This document shows, one piece after another, positions 44,107 through 57,200 of a stretch of DNA of 64,000 nucleotides (the stretch's first letter is position 1; every line of letters starts with the position of its first letter). Source of the DNA: Cryptomeria japonica (taxonomy: Eukaryota; Streptophyta; Pinopsida; Cupressales; Cupressaceae). The notes below the pieces were generated by a model. The model saw nothing but the letters and a program-made list of their open reading frames with translations, did not search any database and had not been told where the DNA came from. Position numbers and translations under genes: made by a program. The DNA lies in the NCBI RefSeq assembly GCF_030272615.1, contig NC_081409.1, forward strand, positions 526,244,975-526,308,974. Reading direction: 5' to 3'.

Positions 44107-47100
44107 ATGAACAAAATGATTGATCAATTGTATCACTATAATATTGATGATTTTCCTTTTCTCAATGTTATTATCATACCAATGACAGAAGCTTCTTCAA
44201 GAAAAAGGGTGATGAAATTAAAGAAGCAAGACCCCCACCCAATCTTCCCACCTTCTTCGGTCACCTCCAATATTGATCATATAAGAGATATAGAATTAGG
44301 TCATGTTGACCTAGCTGAGTTCCTAAAAAGGGTTGACTAACCTTCTTCCTACCATTAGATGGAATCTATCATCAACAGTAGTATCCACCTAGTGGTGGCT
44401 TTTCCCTATGTTTGCATAGGACCTTGAGTTTGTGATGGTAGTTGTGAACCACTTCGATCTAGTCAGTAGAAGTATAAAAGATGAAGTTGGAAAGAAGTTG
44501 ATTAGGATTGAAGAGGAATTCTTTGACACTATCTTCAAGTGTCCCAGTATTGAAAATTATTCTAACATTACAATGCAATAAACTATAGCCTACTTTGATA
44601 GAAATTCTAACAAGTGTAGGTAGAATATGAATGATAACTGGCTAAAGACCCCAAGGCCTACCATTTCTAGATGGCCAGAGACTCTTCCAAGATGTGACTT
44701 CATTAGAAGATTCAATGATTTTATAACTCTTTTGAGCAGGGTGAAAGGTCTTCCCACCTCCAACACCTACTACAAATGGATGTATCAATATACTCATGTG
44801 ATCAGACAAAATAAGGAGAAGATATTCTAGGGAAAATGGATCAGCGATGCTATTTGTGAGAAGCTCACAAATTTACCTACCACACTCAAATTCTACATGA
44901 CTTCATCCTTGGTGTATGTTGTGTCTTCAATGAGACACTTTCCTGGACTATCTACAACTAGTGATATGAGACAAGTTGAGGTACATAAATACTATTCCTA
45001 GTTGGTTCTTTAGAATAGTCATAATCATTTTTGGACAGTGAATAATGTTTTCTTTGGATATTATATGGTTATTTTGAATAAGAATTTGTATAATAAGAGA
45101 GTATCTGATCATTCTTGGGAGGTAGTCAGCCAATATGGATGCATGTTTCTACAATTTTTGACCTTCACATATCCCAGGGTTGGTTGTTTCAATGGCGAGC
45201 CTTTCATTCTCCCTAGATATCCTTCTAATAAGATTGTGTTGATGGAGCTATCTCACCAAATGAATGCAGTACATGAGGCCCAATCTAGTTCTCATAAAAT
45301 AAGTTTGAAATTATCTCTTACCATTGGTAGAAGGCATATGTTCACATGCATATAATTCAAGATATTTGGATTGATTGTAGGTCTGAGCACAATATTAGAA
45401 AACTTGATTATTGATCAGATCAAGGAGTTTGACCTTTTTGATATTCCATATGATTTGGAGGATGATGGCAATGTTCTTGACCTTGCCTATGTTGATAGAA
45501 ATTTTTCCTCTACTCCTTTGCCTCTCATCCAGTGGTCTCAAAATGAATGCACTTATATCAGAGATAGGTTTCAAATAATCTTACGAATACAAATGTGTGG
45601 ATTTCAAGAAAAGGTACTACATTGAAACTCTTATCTTTCGGTTCTGATGATGACACTGCTGGTCCAATGGGAAGAAATTTATAAATTAGGACCAAGAACA
45701 TATAGGACCCCGCAACTCTATCCAAGGCTCCCAAACTAAAGGTCATAGTTAGAACTAAGAAAGGGAAAGCCCAAGGAAAGCCATCATCCTCTAACATTCA
45801 TGAAACACAAGAGTCTAAAGTACCAGATGAATAATTAGAAGGTGAGCATCTTGATGAAGAACAAATTGATGTTGACCAGCTGGACGAAGGTCAGGAAGGT
45901 GAATGAGAACAAGATGAATTTGATGAGGAATAATTGTCACAAGAAGATAAGTCCTCACCCTAGGTACCACGTTATTCATCTACATTACAGGTTCTTATTT
46001 CTAATTCTGAGCCAGAGCCCCCAGTGGTCACTTGTATTTCCCCCACAAGTGTTAGATGATTTTGACAAGTTTATGAATGACTCAACCCCTAGATCAAATG
46101 AATCATCCCTTGAAAATCTCACCAATGTTGTCATCATGACATCTCCTATTGTAACAAACACCATTTAGGATTCTATCAATCCCTCTTAGGATGTGGTAGT
46201 AGGTGAGGATGATGATTCATCTCTACCACCATGGTTAACTTCCACTGCACCAAAGAGAAAGAAGCTAGCAATTTCACCTGAGGATTTTGATTTTCAGTCA
46301 ACTTGTTCATGTAAAACCAAAAACTACCAAGAAGACTAAAAATTTTTCAAGGGTTAAGGTTGATAAAGAAAGGAACAAGTATGATGAGTTTATTGTACCT
46401 ACTCCAAACAGAGATATTGATACAATCTAGGAGTCAGATTATGTGATCCATAGGATCGAACTAGGAAAGAAAACTCATGATTCAGCTTCAGGTGATTCCA
46501 TATCAGCTTTGGAGGCTCTTGTTGCTAGGTATGATGAAGTTAAGGCCAAAAGGGGTCAATTAAAGGCATGAATTGAGAATCCCACTTCAATTCTTAACAA
46601 GGTAACTAAGTCCTTAGAAGCTATTGAACTAGTAGCCTCATCTTGGGATGAGCAGGTTGTCAAAAGAGCTAAGCAAGAAACTTCTTGGAGTAGAGTTGTA
46701 GGGGAATGGATGGATATAATGTTGAGTCAAGGAACTCAAATCATAAGTTCAAGCTGTATCATTTTCAACAATCTTGATGTAGTGAGGATAGAGGTAGATA
46801 GCACCATAGAGGTCTTCTCCCAGGAACTTGAAACACAAGAAATGGATTTTGAAGCCTAGTTGAAGTTTGAAGATTATGATCCTGATGATCTTATCCAAAA
46901 TGGTGTTATTCCTTCATGAAACATGTACATTGAACAACAAGAAGCATTAGAACATTAGATGAAGATCCTAGAGCGCCTAGTCAAGGATAGGAGGAAGGCC
47001 CAAAAAGAATGTGCAAATAAGAAGAAAGAGATTGTTACAAAAATATCAAAGATATATTGTGCTTTCCTTGATGAAAATGAAAAGGTTATTGATGTTGATG

Positions 47101-47316
47101 CAATCATTATGGAATTCAACTTGATCATAATTGTCAAAGTTGATAGAGAGGACTTCACTTTGTCCTCAACTGACAAATTACTTGATCTTCAATTCATCCT
47201 GGATTTTTTGGATTCACTTCTGAAGAAACATAAGAAGTGTTGCATCGACTTACAAGATTCCAACACCAAGGTCAAGGTCATCACCGACAATACCCAGGGA
47301 CCCAATGGAGAATGAA
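44107..47316 (+). pseudogene. Degraded long ORF in env-like 3' position, plus copy
   Basis: Family not recognised. Frames on the plus strand give about 1050 codons in order: MNKMIDQLYHYNIDDFPFL (44107), HFDLVSRSIKDEVGKK, RPTISRWPETLPRCDFIRRF (44627), TLLSRVKGLPTSNTYYKWMY, FYMTSSLVYVVSSMRHFPG, NNVFFGYYMVILNKNL, GCMFLQFLTFTYPRVGCFNG and GEPFILPRYPSNKIVLMEL (45038-45355), then an acidic, Ser/Pro/Lys-rich middle and a C-terminal coiled-coil-like segment (46959-47315, ERLVKDRRKAQKECANKKKE). Many TAG and some frameshifts. Homologous to the minus-strand ORF at 29146-32000. A purine-rich site and candidate LTR follow at once. Confidence 0.55.
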
Positions 47317-47370
47317 GAATGCTCTGCATAAGTTTGAGGAGTTCTAAAAGCGAGATTTAGCTTGAGGAAA

Positions 47371-48451
47371 TGACACTTAGTCATTTTTATGTTTTTCCCA
47401 ATGGAATTTGATTATTTCAATTGACACCTCAAGTGTCCTTTTGTAATTTCTCATGTGCACCTATGGAGTGAACAAGTCCTATGTCAAATCGAACTCTTCT
47501 TTTGACCCAGTCTTAGAATTAATGCAATTTCCTATTTTCATGTTGCACCCCTCTTCTATATATATGAGGGTTATTATTGTAATAAGGATCTTTTTTCCAT
47601 CTTTGTTTATGCAACAAAACTCTGTCCAAGTGAAGAGCGAATTGAGACCTTGTGTTCTTTTTATAAATTTGCAATTTAATCAAGAAGAAGATAATCTTGG
47701 CATTCAAACTTTGTTTTGAGTTCAATCTTATGTGTGGTATGAATTTTCTTATGTCATTTGTGTCATACTTTCTTGAATGATTAAAGTTTGATATTTTTTA
47801 AGTTTTGCAAGTAATCTTTGAGTTACTTTAGAATTTCAAGAATTGGAAACTGGTTGAGAGAATATTGTTTTAAGTCTTTGAGCTTTTACAAGTTATCTCT
47901 AGAATTTGTATTGAAAAGGTAAGAAGTAGAGTCTTTGTGCTATACAAATTATCTGGTTATAGTAGAAGATCTTTAAATATATTGTAAGTATCTGAGCTGA
48001 AAATATATTTGGGTTACAGTTGTTGATAGGAATTCAGTTACAAGAGAATCTTTGAGTTCTTAAGTGTGCATAATTCTCATCCCTAGGTCATTTTTTAGAA
48101 AAGAGGAAGTAATGAAAGACTTTGTTCTTTCATGGACACTTTACTTCCTAGTTAGCTTATTTTTAAATATTACTACAAGTTTTGAGTTCTTTGATTTAAG
48201 AGGAAGTCCAGTCTTAAAAGATAATAAGATAGAACTGGTTTTGAAGAAAGAGAAATAAGTTGTTAGTGTACCTTGGATTAGTGTAAAGCTAGCAGATAGA
48301 TAGAATAGAAATTAATTACAATAGAAAGGGGGAGCCTTCCCTTATAATTAGGAGGGAGCATAGATTGCCTTTTAAGAGATATTATCCCAAGTGTTGTCAT
48401 GAAACATACATTTTGTGAACCTTCGTCAGTTTACAAAATTTTCACCCAACA
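47371..48451 (+). repeat. Candidate 3' LTR after the plus-strand 3' ORF
   Basis: Preceded by GAGGAAA at 47364-47370, begins TGACACTTAG and ends TTCACCCAACA (TG...CA). A TATA-like box lies about 185 bp inside. No second copy in the window, so the ends are inferred. No gene in it; a 64-codon frame at 48064 is unsupported. Confidence 0.4.
47556..47569 (+). promoter_or_regulatory. TATA-box-like element in candidate LTR
   Basis: CTATATATATGAGG, in the typical position for an LTR promoter if 47371 is the LTR start. Confidence 0.4.
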
Positions 48452-48679
48452 AGACTCACATCACCTAGCTCTATGTGTGCTACACCATCTAAGCCATTTT
48501 CTATACTGAGAGGCATGAAGAAAACAAGGGTTTGGACCTAGTGATATCAAAGGTAATTTATAAAAATCTTTATGACACCAGTGGGTAGGGGCTCACCATA
48601 TACTAGAGTCTCACTAACTAGACTCAAGTGGGGATTCTCAATTTACCACAGCGGCTAGGCTCCTAAGAAGGCTTCACCT
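48452..48679. other. No feature seen
   Basis: Non-coding sequence between the candidate LTR and a minus-strand coding remnant. Confidence 0.4.
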
Positions 48680-49010
48680 TTAAATTCAAGAAAAAGAGAA
48701 GAAGAAAATAAATCTTCCAACCTGACCTCTTTGTATGCATCTGCAATCTCCTCCTGCCATGAAAAATTAAGGTCTATTATTGCTTGCTCTTGAGATGAAA
48801 TTAATTCTTTTGAAATGATCATCTTTTAAAGAAGCGGAATTAAATTCATTTAATTCTGGTGATGGGGGTACCTTCATTCTCTTTCAAAAATCACACAAAC
48901 ATGCTTGTATTACTTTCGCCACCTAATCAGCCATTAGTGCCTCGTACTCATAAGTACTAGGGAATGAAAAACCTTCTAAGTCGGGGTGTCCATGAATTTT
49001 GAACTTTTGA
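48680..49010 (-). pseudogene. Short minus-strand coding remnant
   Basis: The minus strand reads KIHGHPDLEGFSFPSTYEYEA ..., LMAD-stop-VAKVIQACLCDF, MKVPPSPELNEFNS and, after a frameshift, KELISSQEQAIIDLNFSW and EEIADAYKEV. This looks like decayed protein (two TAG/TGA stops, one frameshift in about 110 codons) but I cannot assign a family; a retroelement gag or 3' ORF piece is likely from context. Confidence 0.35.
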
Positions 49011-49724
49011 ACTATCACTAACAAGGGTGTTAGGGTTTGGAAAACTGTTGACCTACCAGCTTAGAAAGACAAGACCAATGCAGAGTAGTAAAAATAAGGT
49101 ATTCTAGGGAGTAGTCAGATGATCAAAAGTCTTTAAGAACTCAAGAACCACATAAATGAAAGGAGATAAAGGTTCAGACTGCACCCAACTAATTGATGTA
49201 GTGGTTTCTTTGCATACATCACCAACAACAAGGACTTAAAGCTGGGGGTGGTCAGGTAGTCAACAATTTTGTGAACTTTAGTGCCATGAGCATTGGGTTC
49301 AAAAATTCAAAAGTTGGCCAACTTTGTGCCACATTTGGATAAAGCAATGACTAGGAGACATAAATTAGTGACAAACAAAGGAAAGAACATGCTAAAGGGG
49401 AGATTTGAATAAGAACATGTGTTCTAAAGAGGGGGAATCAAAAAATTTAAAAGTCTAGGGTAACTGTCAGAAAGCCTGTTCTAGTGTCGATCCAATGGTG
49501 TTGGTTTGGATTGTTGATTCTACTTTAATCTTTCATACGAGGCCTATGAAATCATATCTTTAATTTTGTGCTTTAAGGGCCATATCTTGCACATTCAAAC
49601 TCTATTTTTCACAAATGAGTAAGCATTGGAAAGATGGTTATCTTCTCTCCCCATATTTGCCATCCATTTTTCCAAAATTTACACCAAATACTCAAAGATA
49701 TCAATTTAGTTTATTTCTTGATTT
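49011..49724. other. Non-coding flank of solo LTR 2
   Basis: No gene recognised. It may be the 5' part of the copia-like remnant whose gag starts at 54187, since 49724 and 54064 are joined once the solo LTR is removed. Confidence 0.4.
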
Positions 49725-52700
49725 TGTAATGCCCCGCCAGGAAACCCCGAAGGGATAAGCTAAAATAACAAGAATAGAGTGCAATAATTTTTTTTTTTTT
49801 TAAAGTTACAACACATAAGATGCAACAAGATACCAAAGATTCAGATTACATAGCGGAAGACATTAACGACAATCTCCTAAAGAGTTTCCCAACGAGATTA
49901 CTTAAATTCAAAATTCATTTAACTCACACCATTAATCCAATAAGCTAAATATCTTATAACGAGGAAATTCAGAATCAGGATAATTTCTTCAAAGGATGGA
50001 ATTATAAATCACAACAAAGATTCATCCATTAAGATCCATTCATCAACCTCATTCAAGTTTTTCATTTAAAATTGCAACCCATACATCTAACATTCTAATA
50101 CACTAGGATTTCATCAAAGCATAAGCGATCTTACCAAGCATATTTAAATTCCTTAACAACTACTAAGAATAATTCATTACCCTAAGATACATTATTCCAT
50201 ATTCCAACTTATTGCATTTTAATGACGATTTCACACATGCATTACGATAAATCGCATCTCAACCAATTATGCATTCGAACAACATGGCATTCAAGATAGA
50301 ACTGAATATAAGCATTTAAAGTTAATTCCAATTATCCACTTAACCATTTTAACATAAGAAAATCATACATGAAAAGATGAATAAAGGAACCATAAGAGAA
50401 TACATCACATGACACCATAATGATCTCGGAGTTCACCCCTAAAGGGCTACATCTCCGGGTCTGCTCAACTGCAAGGCCCCCTCGGATATATAATAAGGTT
50501 AAGAGTACAAGAGGTTACACCATACAATCCAGCCATCAAGGCGATACATAAACATTACACAAGCGACCACATCGGTCAATAAATACATAAACGATCCTTA
50601 CAAGGAACAGGATCCAGCTGAACATAATCAAAGCTAATACATAAGAGTCCATGAGAGCATCCATAAAACTAAACCATCACCACCCAAGGGTCTAACATGA
50701 AACTGACACTCACAAGGGCAGAGACAGAAAGGACGACTCACAAAGGTACTCAAAACAGGACAAACGACAACCCCCTAGCGAACGTAGGGACAAGTGTCAT
50801 CACACAACCTGGTATGGATACCATGGCAAGTCTTCATAGGTCCCGGCCCATACACTGGTAACCCTGGCAACCTAATCCGAACTTCCGGCCCATCCAAGCC
50901 TCATGTGGACCCACACATCCTCTCGTGAAGACAAGGAAGATGGTTTGCCATTTCAGGCCTTCTCACAGCATGCCGAATCTATGATAGCACTCGTCCCATG
51001 TGTGAGGCACATTATCTTGTTTAGAGATTATTTTCTAATCTACTTAGGTTATCACTTATTAGACTCACTTTCGACGGGTTATCCAGCAGCCACTTTGGGC
51101 GCGGCCCCCAATCGAAAGCCACTTTCCCATACGACACTAGACTGACTCAAACGAACTCAAACCACGGAATACACATGGTAAGATGAACGGAGTTCAAGAA
51201 GAGAGAAACATTCATCTGGTCAAACACGACTCAAAGGTAATCACTTACTGACGGTACTCTAACTAGAGACCTGACAACTAAGGTTAACCACGAATCATTA
51301 TTCGACTCACACAACGAGGATATAACCAACTATGACAACATCACAATTCAACAATCAACTCGGAATTCGAGGACTGATACAGGAACACCAAATCATCCAT
51401 ACGATAGGGTCCTACTAAACCAAGCAATCTTGCCATTTCATAATTAAAGCGAATACAGTAATTAAACTCGCAATGCAATAATCAGAAAGAACAATGAATT
51501 CTCAAATTGATTTAATCATTAAAATCGATCAAGTTCTCTACATGTTCTAAAAACAGGTTACAGTTATCTATCTCATCAAGGGTTAAGTTGTTCTTGGGTT
51601 TCTAACTCCTAAGGTTCAAGCATTGAACAGGCAATTTAAGCCATAAAGAGTTTTAACCAATTCATATTATTAAAAATACAGACAACCATTAATCAACTGA
51701 AATAAGATATTTAATCTCCAACAAAACATCCTAGCTTTACTAGTTCAAAATCGTCCTCTACAGATTCATAATTTCCAATCCCAGATGCATAATACGGATC
51801 ACGAAAATATAAACGTAGAAGGAGAATCTAAAAGGAGATAATCACTTTCAAGACATGGCGTTTAAATTTCTAAAGCCCAACGATAAATATTTCCCTACTT
51901 TCAATTACTCAAATGAGATGTTCTAAGATAACATTAACAACATCAATAAGTAATTACATCGTATTTCAACGATCTTCCAAAACATATTATTCTCTATTTT
52001 GTTTTTAAACAACGCTACCTTAATTAGCCAAAATCAATCAGAGAATAATTGTCAATATTAAATTGCAATATTACAGTCGCAGGACTTAATTGGAAAGAGG
52101 GCATAAGTCACGAAATGAAGCTACATAACAATTAACCTATAAGCTCTATTATAAAATTAATCATTATCAACTAAAATTTGCAACGATTAAAGCCTCCTTA
52201 ATCGAAATTAAGAACTAATAAAACTCAACACTAAAATAGCATGCATCAAAATGCCATTACATAACATATGCATTTTTTTTTTAAATGATAAAAAAAAACG
52301 CATTAAAAAAAACGTTTTAACAACTGTGATTAAACAAAACCACGCATTTTAAAACAAGGAAAGCGTGCTGGGAAAGGGCCGTGCCCTAACCCTAGCCGCG
52401 GGGTAGCGCGCAGGCGGCGCCCACGGTGGTGCCCGCAGGTGCCGCGGTGCCCTGCGGCCATCGCGGCCCCTGCGGCCACCGCCGTGAGCCACGGCCCAAC
52501 AATCCGCGAGGGAAGAGCACGGGACGCGGGGGAGAGTAAGGGGGCGCGAGCGGTGGAGAGGGGAGGGAGCGGGTGGAGCTCCGCTCCCTGCCTCCCATCC
52601 CCAAAACACAGTCCGAGCACAAAACAATGACGCCCAGGTTCGAACACACAGTTCGAAATTTTAATATTAATTTGCTAATTAAAAACACACAGTTCGACTA

Positions 52701-54058
52701 AAATGAACGCCCAGCTCGGCATAATAAATAAATATTTTCCATAGTAAACACAGTTCGAAAAAGATATATATTTTCCCTTATTTTTAAAAACCACACAGTC
52801 TGATAATATCACAAACGCCCAGCACGAAATTGAAAAGAAATTTCAATTTTAAAAATAAATACGATTTAATACAAAATCCGTTTCCAATGAAATCAGTTTT
52901 GGCATCAAGATTCTTGATGGAATTCATCCATTCCTAACACAATCAGGGGTTTTCAACACCATACAGCAATGAGGAATAAGAAAGTTTCCAGCCAAATTCA
53001 AATGGACAATCAATTGGTTTTCCAATAACAAATTCGGAATCCTACCTGAATACGCAATCCTGGAATGCCTGAGGGAGAGCCCACCTGCCAGATCCAGCAT
53101 CATTTCTTCCCAAAACCTCCAAAATTTTCTCCCAACCAACATCTTCTCCAAATTTTGTCCATCCTTTCCAATTTCCCCCAAATTTGGGTAATATGGAGGA
53201 GTTGACCCAAAAATTCCATTTTTTTGGAATAAAAACTTTTATTTACAATTAATTCCTCAAAAATTATTTCTTTTTTTAACTATCAACAAAATAACTTGTT
53301 TAATCAATTAAAAATCGATTTCTTTCACAATCAATTCAATTTAACCTTTCAAATACCAGAATCCAACAGAAAGCAATTAAACCTCTTGCAATTAAATACA
53401 AATCCTTCTTTTTCATCAGCATATATAAATAATGCATTTAATAATCAAAATCAGCCATTTAATCGAATTCACTCCCAATTAAAAACGAGCAAATCAATAT
53501 CAATGAAAATCGCCTAACGGAAACCAGATTAATTAATCCATTAATCATCAATGCACTAACGCATATTTAATCACGATAATTACTAAGGACTAATTAATCA
53601 ATTAACCAAACACACCAGGCACGCAAACCGAGAAGGTCAACCAAACAGACGACTCGCAAACCCAAACAAGAAGGGATTACCGACGACGACTGGCGATGCT
53701 CACTAGAGCACGACTAAGGTCGACTAAGGTCTTACGACCACCTAATCCAACTCTAAGGATTAAAAGGTATGCTCAAACCTGCAAAACCAGGTGACGACGA
53801 ACCTCGCACTCATGCGACTTCGCACCTGAAATCTCCTGCAACAAAAGATCATACATGCATACATTTATAAAATCTAATGAAAGCGTTAGTCCGATACTAA
53901 AATCACGAAATAGGTACACTGAATAACCTGCATACAACTAGTGTGAGAACCACATCAATAGCTATGCATAAAATCAACATCTGACATTAATCATAATATT
54001 ACGATAACCAATCCAGATTAAACCAAGGTTAGAAGTAGACTAGGGTAGGGGTACTACA
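49725..54058 (-). repeat. Giant solo LTR 2 (4334 bp), TSD GATTT
   Basis: Begins TGTAATGCCCCGC and ends GGTAGGGGTACTACA, with perfect GATTT duplications at 49720-49724 and 54059-54063. No internal domain. Shares termini and the GATCTCGGAGTTCACCCCTA phrase (near 50425) with solo LTR 1. It has a GC-rich island at 52370-52610. Mostly AT-rich and gene-free; frames at 50903-51145 and in the GC island are not supported. Orientation inferred from similarity of ends to the G1 LTR. Confidence 0.88.
52370..52610. repeat. GC-rich island in solo LTR 2
   Basis: GCGGC/GCCGC-rich sequence in an otherwise AT-rich LTR, in about the same relative place (roughly 60% in) as the repeat block of solo LTR 1. It has long overlapping open frames on the minus strand, explained by composition rather than coding. 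Confidence 0.75.
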
Positions 54059-54186
54059 GATTTTGTCATTTCTTAGCTTTAAAAGTTAAAAAATAGTTAG
54101 TTTTTCCTATTGCGGGGGGGGCAAAATCATCATTTTTATATCTATATATTTCTCTAGCCCTTGCTTAATCTGAAAAACCTATTCCA

Positions 54187-55690
54187 ATGGTGGAACCCTC
54201 TATTGAGGAACTTACACCCAATGACTTTCCTAGCTGGAAGACCAAGATGACCATATTTACTTCAATCTAGGGATTTATGGTCATGTTTAGATTCAAGAAC
54301 AACTAAATTTTACCCATCAAATTGAGATCATTAAGAAGAGGGGCAAGATGGATGATCTTATGTGTTTGATTAGATTGTGTGACTTAGATAGTCTCCAGTT
54401 CCATAGTGATTGTTGTGACACTTGTAGGGCTATGTGGCTCAAATTTCAAGATATTTTATAGGGTATTAATGAGTTCAATGCACTTTAGCTTGATTCATAT
54501 TTGGCATCTTTGGTACATGATTCCTTCTCCTCCATTGAGGACTTTCTTGAGAAATCCAAATCCATCAGTTCACTTTTATAGGGTTGTGGCAAGGACAAGA
54601 GTGACAAAGAGTTCATCTTTATGATTTTGTCAAAGATTTGAGGCCCCTTTCAATTATTTGCTTCCTCCTTTTATTCCACCAAGGATGATTTGGGTCCTGC
54701 CCTTGCTATGCCTTCATCTGAGGTTTTGTGTAAGTGCCTTACGCAAGAATATGCCAATTTGTAACAACTTAATTGAGTTTTTTATTCTAAATCTTAGGAC
54801 TTAGATGCTTAGTGATATATAGGGAAAAAGAAGCATAAGCATAAAGGTTCAAAATCTACTCAGCCACCTTCAAAGTCTCATGAACAAGATTTAGATTCTT
54901 CCTCCTCTTCCAAGAGGTCTTCATCGAAGAAGAACAAGCCTAAGTGTGCTTATTGCACCAATATTGGACATAATGAGGATAATTTTTATGCAAAGTAGAT
55001 AGATGGGTTGAAAGGTCATCTTCAAAATATTCATATTCAATCACCTTCATCTAGTTCATCCTCTTTAGGATTTGCACTTTCTAGATCAACTTCTATGGCA
55101 CATGTTGAAGACATGATGAAAGGTCATGCTTCTTTACATCGACACATCTTAAATCAAGCAAGTGGTTTTTTTATTCAAGACCCTCTCATCATATGGCGTC
55201 ATCTATGAGTATGTTCTCATCTTTTGAACATCATACATTTCCACACATTTTGATGGTAATAACACTCATATGGATGTTACTAGGAGTGATTTTATTGAGT
55301 TTGATGGTGGCACATTCAATAATGTTCCTTGTGTCCATTAACTTCAAATATCCTTTCTATTTACTAGCTTTCTCATAGTGGGATAGGCAACGCAATTGAG
55401 TTCACCCAAGATTTAGTGCTCATTGGAGATCTACATAGTAGAGAGCTTATTGTAGTTGGAAGCATTAATCATGTATCTCGTTTATATTAGATCGCATTTC
55501 TCTCATTGAGCATGAAATTTCATTGACTAGTCCTAACTCACATTCCTCTAGAGTGGATCAAGTATCTCAGGAGAGGTTTGGTCACTTGAACATATGTGTG
55601 CTTCAGCCATCCACAGTGGTTTCTGAGACTTGTGTTGAGCCTTTGCCTCCACATCCTTCTTATTCAAAGATTAGTTTAGTTTAGCAAGTT
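54187..55690 (+). pseudogene. Copia-type gag and protease remnant
   Basis: Met at 54187 (MVEPSIEELTPNDFPSWKTK) starts a copia gag; later a knuckle CAYCTNIGHNEDNF near 54945-54990, with the last Cys replaced by Phe, preceded by a Ser/Lys-rich linker. Then WFFYSRPSHHMASSMSMFSSF near 55165-55225, where the copia protease DSGASHHM should be: Asp is Tyr and Gly is Arg, so the protease is dead. This is followed by HTFPHILM, NNTHMDVTRSDFIEFDGGTF and RVDQVSQERFGHLNICVL. Many stops and frame changes. Confidence 0.6.
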
Positions 55691-56415
55691 GATAGTTACC
55701 TTCCAATTTTTGCTTTGTGGGATGAGTATTTGCCAAATATTTCAATGTTGTTTGATGCATCACATCCTCCAAAAATTGAAGACATTCTTGAGTATTTTCA
55801 CTTCCACTTTGATGGAAACTTTAAACATTATTTTCATCCTATCTTCAGTGCCTTTGGAGATTGTTAATCAAGGATCTTCACATTTGTTTGGATTTGGTTC
55901 AATTGATTTAGCATCTTTTGATTCAATCATGTGGACAATATAGAAATCTTCCATGGCACAAATCATGAGACTATTCCTTTGATCTCCTTTCATGGAGTTG
56001 CTTCTACCTTAGAAAGTGGATTTGTTTCCTTCCAAGGGGAGGAATGTGGTTTGCCACTCTTGAATATTAATAAACATTCATCCTCAAGCCTTCATCTTCA
56101 ACATTCGAGCTTCTCTCTTATTGGGAGGATACATCATCTCTTCTTTTCTCTCCTATTGGGGGGGGGGGGATTATGATTGTACTTTTGTGACCGATTCAGT
56201 ACTTAGGGAGACATTTGGAGTCCTTCATTCTTAGTAAATCTTTTTTATTTATTTTTCTCAAATTTTGAGAGGAGTTTTCTCCCATTGGGTTTTTCTCATT
56301 TTCTCTATTAATGAGAGTTTCATTAATTTGAACTAGGTACCTAATCAAACCTTTGTTGTCGAGACCCATCCATCCAAGCATGCATTCATTTTTTTTTAGC
56401 TACTCCCTAGGTTAA
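55691..56415 (+). other. Post-gag region, pol not recognisable
   Basis: Broken frames (for example 55931-56176, HGVASTLESGFVSFQGEECG) with no integrase, RT or RNase H motif. A G12 run lies at 56159-56170. This region stands where 3-4 kb of pol would be expected, so the element is deleted or non-autonomous. Confidence 0.5.
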
Positions 56416-56427
56416 TCTTAAGGGGGT
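56416..56427 (+). other. Polypurine tract of the 54-kb copia remnant
   Basis: ATCTTAAGGGGGT-type purine run immediately before TGTTGGAGAAATT, the start of the LTR. Confidence 0.65.
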
Positions 56428-56800
56428 TGTTGGAGAAATTAGGACACATTATCTAATTATTTAATTAATTTATTTCTTTAATTACTTTATTCACTTAAGC
56501 TAAACTTAGGTACTTTTTACTTTTATTTAACTAGGCTAATGATAGCTTAAGTTGTCTCATTCATTTTGATTGTGACACTTGGCACTAATTAATTAGTCTT
56601 TCTTTTAGGTTTTGCATATAGATTTTCATCCATCCTTTCATAAGGATTCAATCATTCATTCTAATCATATTATTTTGTGCAATCAATACAGAATTATTAG
56701 GTTGTGCTGAGTAATTTATCCTTGCTTGATCTTTATTTATGAAAAGTGGTGTGCTTGCAATTGATTATTGGGATTTTGAGGTTGAATCATCAATCTCTAC
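56428..56800 (+). repeat. Candidate 3' LTR of the copia remnant (right end uncertain)
   Basis: Begins TGTTGGAGAAATTAGGACAC after the PPT. The right boundary is a guess near a CA at about 56800. No second copy found in the window. Confidence 0.45.
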
Positions 56801-57037
56801 ATCATGAACCTCTAAATGATGACTACAAGAGGAATGTGAATCATCATCATCACTTTAACCATCTCAAGTGGAGAAAGAAGATTCTTCATCAAAATTATGA
56901 GGAATAAGATCCTTTGAAGAACTATCATCATGAGACACTTTATTTCCTCATAATAACCCACCCTACTTAACCCAAGAATTTTTGACTTTTTTAAAAATTT
57001 ATTTATTTATTTGTGTTTCATTCAATCACATACTCTG

Positions 57038-57200
57038 GGCATCTATCCAATCGGATTAGGCATTCATCCACCCAGGATGAGCATCTAACCATGCGGGTTA
57101 GGTATCTGTCCATACGGGATAGGAGGTTTCATCTATCCAATATAGGATAGGCATCTACCCAAATGGGGTAGGCATCTATCCAACCTAGGATAGGAGGTGC
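57038..57200. repeat. Minisatellite of covarying hairpins (7 units of about 22 bp)
   Basis: Units share GCATCTATCC-nnnnn-GGATAGG. The arms pair within each unit though they differ between units: TCATCC/GGATGA (57064-57080), CTAACC/GGTTAG (57085-57101), CTATCC/GGATAG (57133-57150 and 57176-57193), CTACCC/GGGTAG (57155-57171); the first and fourth units have one defect each. Further perfect hairpins follow: CACTCCT/AGGAGTG near 57264-57282 and CTAGGGA/TCCCTAG near 57552-57574. Confidence 0.85.

Noticed and set aside
52330-52688. Three overlapping minus-strand ORFs near 100 codons
   Set aside because: GC-rich composition removes stops in all frames; no motif, and the region lies inside a solo LTR.
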